Below, piece after piece: positions 47,967 through 55,282 of a stretch of DNA of 64,000 bases (positions are counted from its first letter, which is position 1; every line of letters begins with the position of its first letter). Below the pieces are notes generated by a model. That model did no database searches. It was not told the DNA's origin and saw only the letters and a program-made list of their open reading frames with translations. Where the stretch lies: positions 1 to 64,000 of the forward strand of contig JAITXT010000008.1 of NCBI GenBank assembly GCA_031284585.1. Direction: 5' to 3'. The position numbers and the translations under genes were made by a program. Source of the stretch: Acholeplasmatales bacterium. GTDB lineage: Bacteria > Bacillota_I > Bacilli_A > Acholeplasmatales > Acholeplasmataceae.

Positions 47967-48414
47967 ATCATTTAGTATTGATCACACAACTTTAGAAAGA
48001 GGATTTTATTTTCAAGAAGAAAAAGAAAATGTTTTTATTTATGACTTTAGAATTTATGCACCGAAAGAAAAAAAGTATTTAACTCCTCTAGAAAATCATA
48101 CTTTAGAACATTATCTTGCTAACTACTTAAATGAAAGAAAAGAATATAAAAAAGTAGCTATCTTTCCTTATGGATGTTTAACAGGATTTGGACTTGTGTT
48201 AGGTGTTAGGTTATTAGAAGATGAAGTAGTTGAAATGCTTAAATCTTTTTTAGAATATGGATTCAATAATTCTTTAATACCTGGTAATAGTATTTATGAA
48301 TGTGGGAATCCTGCTACTTTAAATTATAGTTCCCTAATTGATATTCTTAAAGTTATTGAAAAAGATTTATTAAATAACAATTATAGTTTTACTTATTTAA
48401 AAGATACCCATTAG
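47959..48414 (+). CDS. luxS: S-ribosylhomocysteine lyase
   Basis: LuxS splits S-ribosylhomocysteine into homocysteine and the AI-2 precursor DPD. The 151-residue protein keeps the metal site His47 and His51 in HTLEH with Cys115 in ECGN, the catalytic Cys73 (PYGCLTGF), the base Glu50 and the substrate Arg31 (FRIYAP). The N-terminal SIDHTTL also matches the family. Sequence identity to common LuxS proteins looks low, so simple searches might miss it. It overlaps the methionine-synthase gene by eight bases; a terminator follows within its last codons. No MTA/SAH nucleosidase gene, which would make its substrate, lies in this window. Confidence 0.9.
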   Translation: MTKSFSIDHTTLERGFYFQEEKENVFIYDFRIYAPKEKKYLTPLENHTLEHYLANYLNERKEYKKVAIFPYGCLTGFGLVLGVRLLEDEVVEMLKSFLEYGFNNSLIPGNSIYECGNPATLNYSSLIDILKVIEKDLLNNNYSFTYLKDTH

Positions 48415-48433
48415 TATTATGGGTATCTTTTTT
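48399..48433 (+). terminator. Rho-independent terminator after luxS
   Basis: AAAAGATACCCAT pairs with ATGGGTATCTTTT around a seven-base loop and is followed by a run of T. The stem begins inside the last luxS codons. Confidence 0.88.
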
Positions 48434-48498
48434 GATATAGTCTAGTATATCTTTTTTCTTTTATTTTTCCTTAAATTTATTAAATATCTATGCTTTTA

Positions 48499-48546
48499 AT
48501 TTCAGGGTTTTGTATATATTCTAAAAAATATACAAAACCCTGAAAT
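48499..48546. promoter_or_regulatory. Perfect 19-bp inverted repeat operator before the antitoxin gene
   Basis: ATTTCAGGGTTTTGTATAT (48499-48517) is repeated exactly inverted at 48528-48546 with a ten-base gap. It ends one base before an extended -10 promoter. AbiEi-type antitoxins are known to bind inverted repeats in their own promoter, so this is probably the autoregulatory operator. Confidence 0.75.
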
Positions 48547-48547
48547 G

Positions 48548-48556
48548 TGGTATAAT
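48548..48556 (+). promoter_or_regulatory. Extended -10 promoter
   Basis: TGG-TATAAT has the TGn extension that can replace a -35 box; none is visible because the inverted repeat occupies that place. It drives the gene at 48574, whose GAGGTG ribosome site lies seven bases further down. Confidence 0.65.
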
Positions 48557-48573
48557 TAATATGAGGTGTAATT

Positions 48574-49371
48574 GTGAAGAAGAAAGAGCTTGAAATAATT
48601 AAAGATTATTGTTGTGAAAAAAAATTGCTTATTAGCAAAGACATAGAAGAATTTATTGTAAATACTTTTCCTAATAGGGAAGGAACATTAATGAAATTTT
48701 ACTTTACAGAACTTTTTACTAATAACATTATCTATAGATTAAACTCAATGTATTATAAATTTAATGATAAATTAGTTAACTTCAAATATCAATACTGTAA
48801 AATTGATAATTTAATAAAAGAAAGTATTGAAAATAAATTTCCTGACATGGAAGTTTGTATTTGGAGCACAAACTTTTTATCATCTTTTATGAATTTACAA
48901 CCATATGTTTCATACACTTTCATTGAAGTTAACTCTTTTTATGTTGAATTTTTATTTGAATATTTAAAAGGTATTTATGACAATGTATTTATTAACCCTG
49001 ATGAAAGAGAGTTATTTCATTATTCAAAAGGAGATAATCCTATAATAATTAGAAAACTTCCTTTAAGATCACCTTTAGATAAACAATATACAGGGAATAT
49101 CGGTTCTATTACTAAAAAAAGTAAAAGTAAATCAAATGTCTTTAATTTGAAGATAGAAAAACTTATAGTTGATATATTTATAGATAAAGATAAAATACTT
49201 ATATATGAAGATTTAGATTTTATTATCAGAGAATTATTAAAGGTTTATTGTGTAAATTTTGTAAAGCTTCTTAGTTATGCATCTTATAGAAATGTTAGGG
49301 ACGAGCTTGAGGATTACATAAATTATATAATTGGATATGATATAACAAGGGGGGAATTTTATGATAAATGA
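48574..49371 (+). CDS. AbiEi/DUF6577-type antitoxin and regulator
   Basis: A 265-residue protein starting at GTG after GAGGTG. Residues 1-65 form a winged-helix-like region (ELEIIKDYC, ISKDIEEFI, MYYKFN) in the place of the DNA-binding domain of AbiEi antitoxins. The remaining 200 residues, with WSTNFLSSFMNLQPYVSYTFIEV and NPIIIRKLPLRSPL, follow the style of DUF6577 proteins, which stand before AbiEii toxins. It would repress its own promoter through the inverted repeat at 48499 and neutralise the toxin. The downstream toxin frame, which overlaps by 11 bases, is truncated to 48 codons, so the antitoxin is now an orphan. The family name is from memory. Confidence 0.6.
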   Translation: MKKKELEIIKDYCCEKKLLISKDIEEFIVNTFPNREGTLMKFYFTELFTNNIIYRLNSMYYKFNDKLVNFKYQYCKIDNLIKESIENKFPDMEVCIWSTNFLSSFMNLQPYVSYTFIEVNSFYVEFLFEYLKGIYDNVFINPDERELFHYSKGDNPIIIRKLPLRSPLDKQYTGNIGSITKKSKSKSNVFNLKIEKLIVDIFIDKDKILIYEDLDFIIRELLKVYCVNFVKLLSYASYRNVRDELEDYINYIIGYDITRGEFYDK

Positions 49372-49507
49372 AAATTGGATTAGAAATAAGGAAATATTTA
49401 AGGATTGGATTAATGAAAAACAATTATCCGAAGGAAATAAAGAAACTCTGGAAAAAAAGGTTTTTGCTTCGTATTATTTAGAGAAATTAACTGAACCTGA
49501 TATGTAA
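49361..49507 (+). pseudogene. Truncated AbiEii-like nucleotidyltransferase toxin
   Basis: A 48-codon frame overlaps the antitoxin gene by 11 bases and starts at ATG after GGGGGGAA. The translation begins MINENWIRNKEIFKDWI and contains ETLEKKVFASYYLEKL, which resembles the first conserved helix of AbiEii/AbiGii toxins (the EKDyyvtxxL region). It then stops at TAA, and none of the catalytic G-S/D-x-D region follows. The DNA from 49508 to 49751 has no further homologous frame, so most of the toxin was deleted. Confidence 0.5.
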
Positions 49508-49751
49508 CACCTTATATATCTTATTCGAAATAGCGAAGTATAACTGGATAAACTGGTATAATTATATTGGTTTAAAACAATAAAATACAATAATTTTCTT
49601 TAAAACGCGGAAAACAATAAAATTATTTGGTTTTTTTGAATATTATTTCTTATTTTGCATAAGAAATGGATTTAGTGATAAAATATAAATAGTAGTAAAA
49701 AAATAAGTCAAACAAACGATATGGTATTATCGGTTTTTGAAAGGGAAAGAG
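49508..49751. other. Short non-coding stretch between toxin relic and switch ORF
   Basis: AT-rich DNA with no open frame of note. It probably holds the promoter for the following short ORF; several TATAAA/T-like boxes occur but no clear -35/-10 pair. This is the likely site of the deletion that removed the toxin. Confidence 0.5.
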
Positions 49752-49915
49752 ATGAGTATGAAAATTAATTTACAACAAAACAATGAAATTATGATAATTG
49801 TGCGGGGGGGGGGCAACTATATTATAATTTAAGAAATTTTCTTAAAAATAGTATAAAATGTTCTCTGTTTTTAAATCTTGAGGCAAGTAATATTGATTGG
49901 AATGGTTCAAGATGA
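49752..49915 (+). CDS. Short ORF with a 10-G tract, out of frame in this copy, overlapping the restriction gene
   Basis: AGGGAAAGAG precedes ATG at 49752. In this copy the frame runs MSMKINLQQNNEIMIIVRGGG and stops at 49830-49832, soon after the G tract. With 8 or 11 G residues it would instead continue through LYYNLRNFLKNSIKC to a TGA at 49913-49915 that overlaps the ATG of the methyltransferase gene as ATGA. The full product would have about 54 residues and no family I know. The arrangement looks like a phase-variable leader whose reading frame sets translation of the next gene. Confidence 0.55.
49804..49813. repeat. Homopolymeric G10 tract
   Basis: Ten consecutive G residues in DNA that is otherwise over 70 percent A/T. 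Such tracts change length by slipped-strand pairing during replication and are typical contingency switches. Confidence 0.9.
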
Positions 49916-52113
49916 GAACAAATTATTTAACTGAAAAAGAGGGACAATTTGAATTTTATCAAGAATTTTGCGGATTATCAAATGCTCAAGTTCAAAAATA
50001 TTTATTAGTAAATTCAGATGGAATTTGGAATGGGAATTTATTAGAGTTTAAGTTAAATGTCCAAAATATTGATAAAGATTTATCACAATGTATCATTTAT
50101 TTAAGCAAATTAAGATTAAAAGGGATACCTTTACCAGCAAATATATTGTTAATATCTTTGAATCAGGGAGTATTATATCTTTTTAGGACTGATAATTATT
50201 TAAAAGAAATACACATTGTATATAATAATAGTGCATCACACGGAATAAAAAAATTTACAAACCAATTTTCTAAAATAGACTATAATTTCACTGATATTAA
50301 TAACGAAAAAAAAATTAAATTGCAACTTAAAGAAAAAGGATATGTTAAAGTAGACGTTGATATAAACAACGTGGTTGCTTTGGCAAATATTTATTACCAA
50401 ATAACAAAAAAAAGGAAAGTTGATTTTATGGATGAATTAAGAAATCCAAGTGATTTATATTGGATTAATTCTTATCAACAAAACAATAATAGTGAATTCA
50501 GATTTGTTTTGGATTTATTAAATGATAAAATTAATAAGAAAGAACTTGGTGCTTTTTATACCCCTAAAGAATACGCAATTAAAAGTATTGAATTAGTTAG
50601 AAAAGCAATTAGTTTAGTTCCTGATGGGAATGATTATATTATTCTTGATAGATGTGCAGGAAGTGGAAATCTTGAGAGATATTTGACAGAAGAAGAATTA
50701 GACCATTGTATTTTATCAACATTTGAATATATTGAGTGGATTGAATTATATAATGAGTTCAATGATAGAGTTAGATATATCATTCCACCAGTAAAGCCTA
50801 TTTATAATTCTTCTGATGTGGATAGCGGATTAATTGTGTCGGCAGATGCTCTTAATAAAGCGTTTATTGATAATGCAGAGATAAAACGTTATCTCAATAA
50901 TCCAAAATGTTCTATTATTTTATTTGAAAATCCTCCATATAGAGATGAAACGAGTGGAATGACAGGCATTAAAGCAAAAGGAAAAAAAACCAAAAGTTTT
51001 ATTTTAGAAGAAATGGTTAAAAATGGTATATCGAAAACTAATGAGTTGGCAAATCAATTTATTTGGAGCGGTATCAATTATTATTTAAGACAAGAAACAG
51101 ATTCTTATGTTTTGTATTCCCCAGTTAAATATTGGAAACTTGACAAACTGGTAGATAGATATTTTGGAGATGGGTTTGTATTTAACAGGGAACATTTCCA
51201 CGCCTCAAAGAGTGCAGTTTCTTGTATTTGGTGGCAAAACAAACCTGAGGATAGAAAGGGGGTTTTAAATCAAATACCTCTTGGAGTTTATAATATAGTT
51301 GATAATAACCTCAAATATGAAAGAGAAATCTTTGTGAAAAGGTGTGATTATCAAGTATCAGTTTATTTTGATAAAACCACTTATCCTACTGATGTAGTGG
51401 ATGATACAGTAGTTAGTGGTAATGGCTATGAATCCTTTAAAAAAGTAAAAGGGATTTATAATAATAACATAGTTGCATACATAACTGGAGCAGGATTTGG
51501 AATATCTCATCCGCAGTTAAACTTTAATCTATTAACTTGCACGTGCGACCATAAACACGGATTTTATTTAAGGGACAATAATTGGTATGAAAAACTTCCA
51601 ATTTTAGCAGTTAAAAATGGGCTTTGTATTAGAAAGTGGTTCGAAAACGAGTTAATATGTTGTAGTGCAGATTTGGGAAACAAATATACTCAAGATAGTA
51701 TTTTCTTACAAAATTGTTTTATATTTGCTTGTCTTTGCGATTATAATAAATGCTTGTCTTTTGAATCAAAAAAAGGAAGATTATATCTTAATAAATTATG
51801 CTTTGATTATGATACTCTTGCTATGAATAAACTAAAAACTATGACATTATCTACTGAAGATAATAAATTAATAGATGCTTGGAATAAGGTTTTAAGTGAG
51901 GCGAAGTCAAAAAGCGAATATATTCCTACATATAGATATGGAACATATCAAATATCTAAAGAAATAAATACTTTTACAAGAGATGTAAATGGGAAAAGAA
52001 TATTTAATTACCCAACTTTAAATACAAACTTAATAAACCTTAAAAAAATAGTAAATGATTATTTTGAAAGAAATATTCTACAAAAATTATATGATTATGA
52101 ATTACTAAAGTGA
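49912..52113 (+). CDS. Restriction-modification fusion: putative nuclease plus N6-adenine methyltransferase (type IIG-like)
   Basis: The ATG at 49912 overlaps the stop of the short upstream ORF; 733 residues result. Near the N-terminus, Asp36-(x8)-Glu45-x-Lys47 (DGIWNGNLLEFKL) fits a PD-(D/E)xK nuclease. The central methyltransferase has GAFYTPKEYA, motif I ILDRCAGSGNL (about 245-255) and motif IV ENPPY (about 342-346), characteristic of adenine-N6 enzymes. The C-terminal 350 residues would hold the target-recognition domain. One chain able to cut and methylate is the type IIG plan. A decayed copy of the C-terminal part follows. The nuclease part is inferred from a short motif. Confidence 0.8.
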   Translation: MRTNYLTEKEGQFEFYQEFCGLSNAQVQKYLLVNSDGIWNGNLLEFKLNVQNIDKDLSQCIIYLSKLRLKGIPLPANILLISLNQGVLYLFRTDNYLKEIHIVYNNSASHGIKKFTNQFSKIDYNFTDINNEKKIKLQLKEKGYVKVDVDINNVVALANIYYQITKKRKVDFMDELRNPSDLYWINSYQQNNNSEFRFVLDLLNDKINKKELGAFYTPKEYAIKSIELVRKAISLVPDGNDYIILDRCAGSGNLERYLTEEELDHCILSTFEYIEWIELYNEFNDRVRYIIPPVKPIYNSSDVDSGLIVSADALNKAFIDNAEIKRYLNNPKCSIILFENPPYRDETSGMTGIKAKGKKTKSFILEEMVKNGISKTNELANQFIWSGINYYLRQETDSYVLYSPVKYWKLDKLVDRYFGDGFVFNREHFHASKSAVSCIWWQNKPEDRKGVLNQIPLGVYNIVDNNLKYEREIFVKRCDYQVSVYFDKTTYPTDVVDDTVVSGNGYESFKKVKGIYNNNIVAYITGAGFGISHPQLNFNLLTCTCDHKHGFYLRDNNWYEKLPILAVKNGLCIRKWFENELICCSADLGNKYTQDSIFLQNCFIFACLCDYNKCLSFESKKGRLYLNKLCFDYDTLAMNKLKTMTLSTEDNKLIDAWNKVLSEAKSKSEYIPTYRYGTYQISKEINTFTRDVNGKRIFNYPTLNTNLINLKKIVNDYFERNILQKLYDYELLK

Positions 52114-52601
52114 AAATAAGAAATTATTTTTTTGTATATTTATTGAATACATTACCACTATTAGTTGTGTGTTGGTATTATTTTAAAGATTATACTGAAA
52201 TTGGTATTTTGAATAGAAGTGCTGATTGAGGAATAAAGTATCAAACTGATAGTGATTTTCTAAACGATTGTTTATTTTATACTTTGTTAACAAATAAAAA
52301 TAAATGTAGCTCCACATGTCAAATTTATTCATATGGTTTTTCGCGGTTCAAGGTATATTTAAAACACAAGGTTCTTGTTAATGAGTATAACAACCTTAAA
52401 GCAGAAACAGATTTAGAGGGAACTACGAATATGAAAAAGTTTCTTGGGAAAGTGTTAGTTCGTTTAGGCAAAAAAGTCACGATATATACTAATACAGAAA
52501 AAAATATAATAAAAAGACTTAAAGTTTTGGGAAGTAATTTAAAATTGTTTTATATTGAATATATTCGTGAGAAAATGTTACAATATGAATTAGTAAAATA
52601 A
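52110..52601 (+). pseudogene. Decayed C-terminal fragment of a second restriction-methyltransferase
   Basis: From GTG at 52110 to TAA at 52601 one frame is open except for a TGA at 52227-52229. Its translation matches the C-terminus of the preceding enzyme: LPLLVV with LPILAV, RSAD-GIKY with CSADLGNKY, FLNDCLFYTLL with FLQNCFIFACL, NKCSS with NKCLS, and YELVK with YELLK at the end. The TGA falls where the functional enzyme has Leu, so a single TTA to TGA change explains it. The N-terminal nuclease and catalytic parts are gone. It is the relic of a related gene or of a tandem duplication. Confidence 0.7.
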
Positions 52602-52607
52602 ACCCCT

Positions 52608-52631
52608 AAAAAAAATACAATCTAATTGTAT
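52608..52631 (-). terminator. Terminator for queT
   Basis: On the minus strand ATACAAT pairs with ATTGTAT around a three-base loop and is followed by seven or eight T. It lies about 75 bases after the queT stop. Confidence 0.6.
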
Positions 52632-52705
52632 CTATCCCTATCAACTTTTTATGAATTTGTTGTTATTAATTTATTAAAATATTTATGCTTTTATTTTATA
52701 GACTT

Positions 52706-53191
52706 TTAAATATCAATTAATAGATTTTTAAGATAATTATTTTTATCTATTACTAGAGTTAAAGGAATACCTAAGGAATACATTACTACAGTTTCTCCAA
52801 AAAAGATTTCTAAAGCAGTAAGGATATATAAATCAATAGTTATAATTTCTGTGAATAGTAATAGATAAGAAATTACTAATCCGTTTACTATTCCTGCAAA
52901 ACTAAAAGATATATATTTATTTTTTACTATTGTCATTAAAAATATAACTATCACACTAGCAAATGTTCCAATTAAAGCATCAATAATTCCAATTGGAGAA
53001 AGAAGAATATTTGAGATAAATGTTCCTACTAAAATTCCAAGGCTAAATTTTTTATTATAAATAATTAATAGTAAGAGTACTTCCGCAATTCTAAATTGAA
53101 TTGGTCCAAAACTCATGAAATCAAATACAAAAATCAAAACAACATATAACGATCCAATAAGAGCGTTAACTAGTAGACATTTAAGTGTCAT
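52706..53191 (-). CDS. queT: Queuosine precursor transporter, QueT family
   Basis: A 161-residue membrane protein with about five helices, of the QueT (PF06177) family of ECF-type substrate-binding components. The diagnostic segment is MSFGPIQFRIAEVLLLL (about 26-42), followed by GILVGTFISNILLSPIGIIDALIGTFAS. It imports a queuosine precursor (preQ0, preQ1 or queuine), probably using an energy-coupling module encoded elsewhere. The upstream leader carries a preQ1 riboswitch candidate, and the tRNA-guanine transglycosylase gene lies divergently 186 bases away; both support the assignment. Confidence 0.9.
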   Translation of the reverse strand: MTLKCLLVNALIGSLYVVLIFVFDFMSFGPIQFRIAEVLLLLIIYNKKFSLGILVGTFISNILLSPIGIIDALIGTFASVIVIFLMTIVKNKYISFSFAGIVNGLVISYLLLFTEIITIDLYILTALEIFFGETVVMYSLGIPLTLVIDKNNYLKNLLIDI

Positions 53192-53200
53192 TAGTACATA

Positions 53201-53248
53201 CTTCCTTTTTAAAGTTTTTTATAAAGGTAGGTTTCTTCTACTACCTTG
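53201..53248 (-). promoter_or_regulatory. preQ1-I riboswitch in the queT leader
   Basis: Read on the minus strand: AAGGTAG (53247-53241) pairs with CTACCTT (53230-53224) as P1, enclosing a ten-base A-rich loop. It is followed by TATAAAAAACTT, the conserved A-rich tail of preQ1-I aptamers, whose CTT can pair with AAG in the loop to close the pseudoknot. An AAGGAAG ribosome site lies immediately after, nine bases before the queT ATG. Binding of preQ1 would hide that site and shut off transport. A TATAAT on the minus strand (53260-53255) would start the RNA just at P1. Confidence 0.8.
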
Positions 53249-53267
53249 TGAGATATTATATATTTAT

Positions 53268-53305
53268 TAGGCGAAAATAGATAAATATTTGCTTTTTTCG
53301 TCCTA
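53268..53305. other. Imperfect inverted repeat between queT and tgt
   Basis: TAGGCGAAAA (53268-53277) and TTTTCGTCCTA (53295-53305) form inverted arms with a one-base bulge around 17 bases. It lies between the divergent promoters and could be a protein site or a hairpin; no function can be assigned. Confidence 0.35.
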
Positions 53306-53377
53306 TTATTATAAAATATTATGATATTAAAAAATATATTTAATATTTTTAGATTCTTTTGTAGCGAGGTGATTTAG

Positions 53378-54481
53378 ATTTTTAAATTTGAAATTTTACA
53401 TGTTTGTAAACAATCAGGAGCAAGGCTCGGAAAAGTAACTACTGATAGTGGAGAATTTTTAACTCCTATTTTTATGCCAGTAGGTACAAAAGCAACAATT
53501 AAAACTCTATCAAATAAGGAAATTGAAGAAGTAAGTGATGGGATAATTTTAACTAATACTTATCACCTTTTTTTAGATCCTGGTAAGAAAATATTAGATG
53601 ATCTTAAAGGGGTAAAGAACTTTATGGGATATCATTCTAATATGCTAACTGATTCTGGAGGTTTTCAAGTATTTTCTCTTTCAAAAATCAGAAAAATAAC
53701 TGAAGAGGGAGTATATTTTAAACATTATAAAAATGGAGATGATTTATTTTTAAGTCCTGAATTATCAATCTTAATGCAAGAATCAATAGGTTCTGATATT
53801 ATAATGAGTTTTGATGAATGTGTTGATCCAAATTTAAGTTATGAATACATTAAAAATTCAGTAGATAGAACATCTAGATGGGCTAAAAGAGGTTACTTAG
53901 CTCATACAACTAATTCGACTCTTTTTGGAATAATTCAAGGTGGATTATATAAAGATTTAAGAGAAAAATCATATAGAGATTTAGAAGAAATAGGTTTTTT
54001 GGGATATTCAATTGGTGGTTTATCGGTTGGAGAAACTAAAGAGGAAATGTATGAAATGACACAATATTTAAATAATATTATTGATTTTAATAAACCGAGG
54101 TATTTAATGGGAGTAGGTGGAATTGATGATATATTTTATAATGTTATTAATGGAGTTGATATGTTTGACTGTGTTAATCCTACCCGAATAGCAAGACATG
54201 GTTCTATTTTAACAACAGATGGGAAAATAAACATTAGAAACGCAAAATATAAAGAAGATCATTCTTTAATTGATAGTAGAATTTCTCATTCACTATCTTC
54301 TTATTCAAAAGCATATGTTTCGCATCTTTTTAGAGAAAAAGAGATTCTTGCTTCAAGAATTATGAGTATGCAAAATCTTGCATTTATGAAAAAACTAATG
54401 ACTGACATAAGAGAGGCAATCTTAAACGATTCCTTGCTAGATTTACTAGAAGAATATAAGAAAAATACCACTTATTTTTAA
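53378..54481 (+). CDS. tgt: tRNA-guanine transglycosylase without the zinc site
   Basis: Tgt exchanges guanine-34 of tRNAs for preQ1 or a queuosine base. Asp92 (DSGGFQVFSL) and the nucleophile Asp264 (MFDCVNPTR) are present, as are YHLFLDPG, IIQGG and YLMGVGGI. The normal N-terminus FKFEILHVCKQSGARLGKV is encoded upstream of the first ATG (53474), which would remove it. The only place for a start is ATT at 53378, five bases after GAGGTGA and directly after an in-frame TAG. The C-terminus lacks all zinc ligands: the CxCxxC segment reads SRISHSLSS (about 300-308), and the His of the later HNL motif is Gln. The length (367) is normal. See the findings for both points. Confidence 0.9.
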   Translation: MFKFEILHVCKQSGARLGKVTTDSGEFLTPIFMPVGTKATIKTLSNKEIEEVSDGIILTNTYHLFLDPGKKILDDLKGVKNFMGYHSNMLTDSGGFQVFSLSKIRKITEEGVYFKHYKNGDDLFLSPELSILMQESIGSDIIMSFDECVDPNLSYEYIKNSVDRTSRWAKRGYLAHTTNSTLFGIIQGGLYKDLREKSYRDLEEIGFLGYSIGGLSVGETKEEMYEMTQYLNNIIDFNKPRYLMGVGGIDDIFYNVINGVDMFDCVNPTRIARHGSILTTDGKINIRNAKYKEDHSLIDSRISHSLSSYSKAYVSHLFREKEILASRIMSMQNLAFMKKLMTDIREAILNDSLLDLLEEYKKNTTYF

Positions 54482-54599
54482 TTTAATTTACTTAGTTTTA
54501 AGAGTTAATTATAGCCAAAGTATCGCAAAATAAAGTGTTTATACATTTAATCCTTTATTTAGATAAATCATAATATAATATTATAAGTAGGAGATATAT

Positions 54600-55280
54600 A
54601 TGGACTGGCTAAAAGATTTATTTGAAAAGAAAATATTTGAAATTGGTGGTAAACCTATTTTAGTATACCAGGTAGTTTTAGTGATTTTAATAATAATTAT
54701 TATCATTGTTGTAATTACTCTTGTAAGAGGATTTTTATCTCATCTTAGCATTAGAAAAGAAAGTGCACTTGATAGAAAAGAAATAATTGAAGAGAACAAG
54801 AGAATTGAAGAAGAAAATAAGAGACAGCAGAAAGAGAAAGAAGAATTATTAAGAAAAAAAGAGAAAGAAAAAGAAGATCTTTTGAAAAGTAGGTCTCTTG
54901 AATCTAAAAAAGATGAGAAAGAAACTGTTGAAGAACCTCAACTAGTTGTTAATAATGATACCTCAAAAGTTGAAGCTAATGAGACTGTTGAAGAGTCAGC
55001 CAAAGATAGTTTAATTACAGAAAAGAAAGATACCGAAAAAACTAGTACTCCTACTAGAACCAGGGCACTAAGATACCATATTTTATACCGAGATAGTGAT
55101 TCAAAGTGGTTAATTAAAAAAGAAAAAACTGAACGTCCAATTAAATTATTTAATTTAAAAAAAGAAGCTATTGAATATGCAAAGAAACTTTCCGATAGTC
55201 AGGATGTTGGTATTGTTATTCATAATCAAGATGGAAAAGTAAGAGGTGGATATTCACCAGATGAGGATAAAGGTAAGTAA
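54600..55280 (+). CDS. Membrane-anchored coiled-coil protein with C-terminal DUF2188-like domain
   Basis: A 226-residue protein. One membrane helix (about 22-45, mostly Ile/Val/Leu) is followed by a highly charged coiled coil (about 55-105, Glu/Lys repeats), an acidic linker, and a C-terminal domain (about 160-222) with KWLIKKEKTERPIKLFNLKKEAIEYAKKL and IVIHNQDGKVRGG. That is the DUF2188 pattern. The gene ends two bases before ftsZ, so the two are co-transcribed, and a link to division or envelope organisation is possible. Function is unknown. Confidence 0.7.
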   Translation: MDWLKDLFEKKIFEIGGKPILVYQVVLVILIIIIIIVVITLVRGFLSHLSIRKESALDRKEIIEENKRIEEENKRQQKEKEELLRKKEKEKEDLLKSRSLESKKDEKETVEEPQLVVNNDTSKVEANETVEESAKDSLITEKKDTEKTSTPTRTRALRYHILYRDSDSKWLIKKEKTERPIKLFNLKKEAIEYAKKLSDSQDVGIVIHNQDGKVRGGYSPDEDKGK

Positions 55281-55282
55281 TT

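Noticed and set aside
52227-52229. In-frame TGA that could mean TGA codes for Trp (genetic code 4)
   Set aside because: Many intact genes in the window end at TGA at the expected family length (Rhs, malE, malF, the methyltransferase), Trp is encoded by TGG, and the position aligns with Leu in the functional paralogue. A nonsense mutation explains it.
53474-53476. ATG as the tgt start
   Set aside because: It would remove about 32 residues that match the conserved N-terminus of the family, and no ribosome site precedes it.
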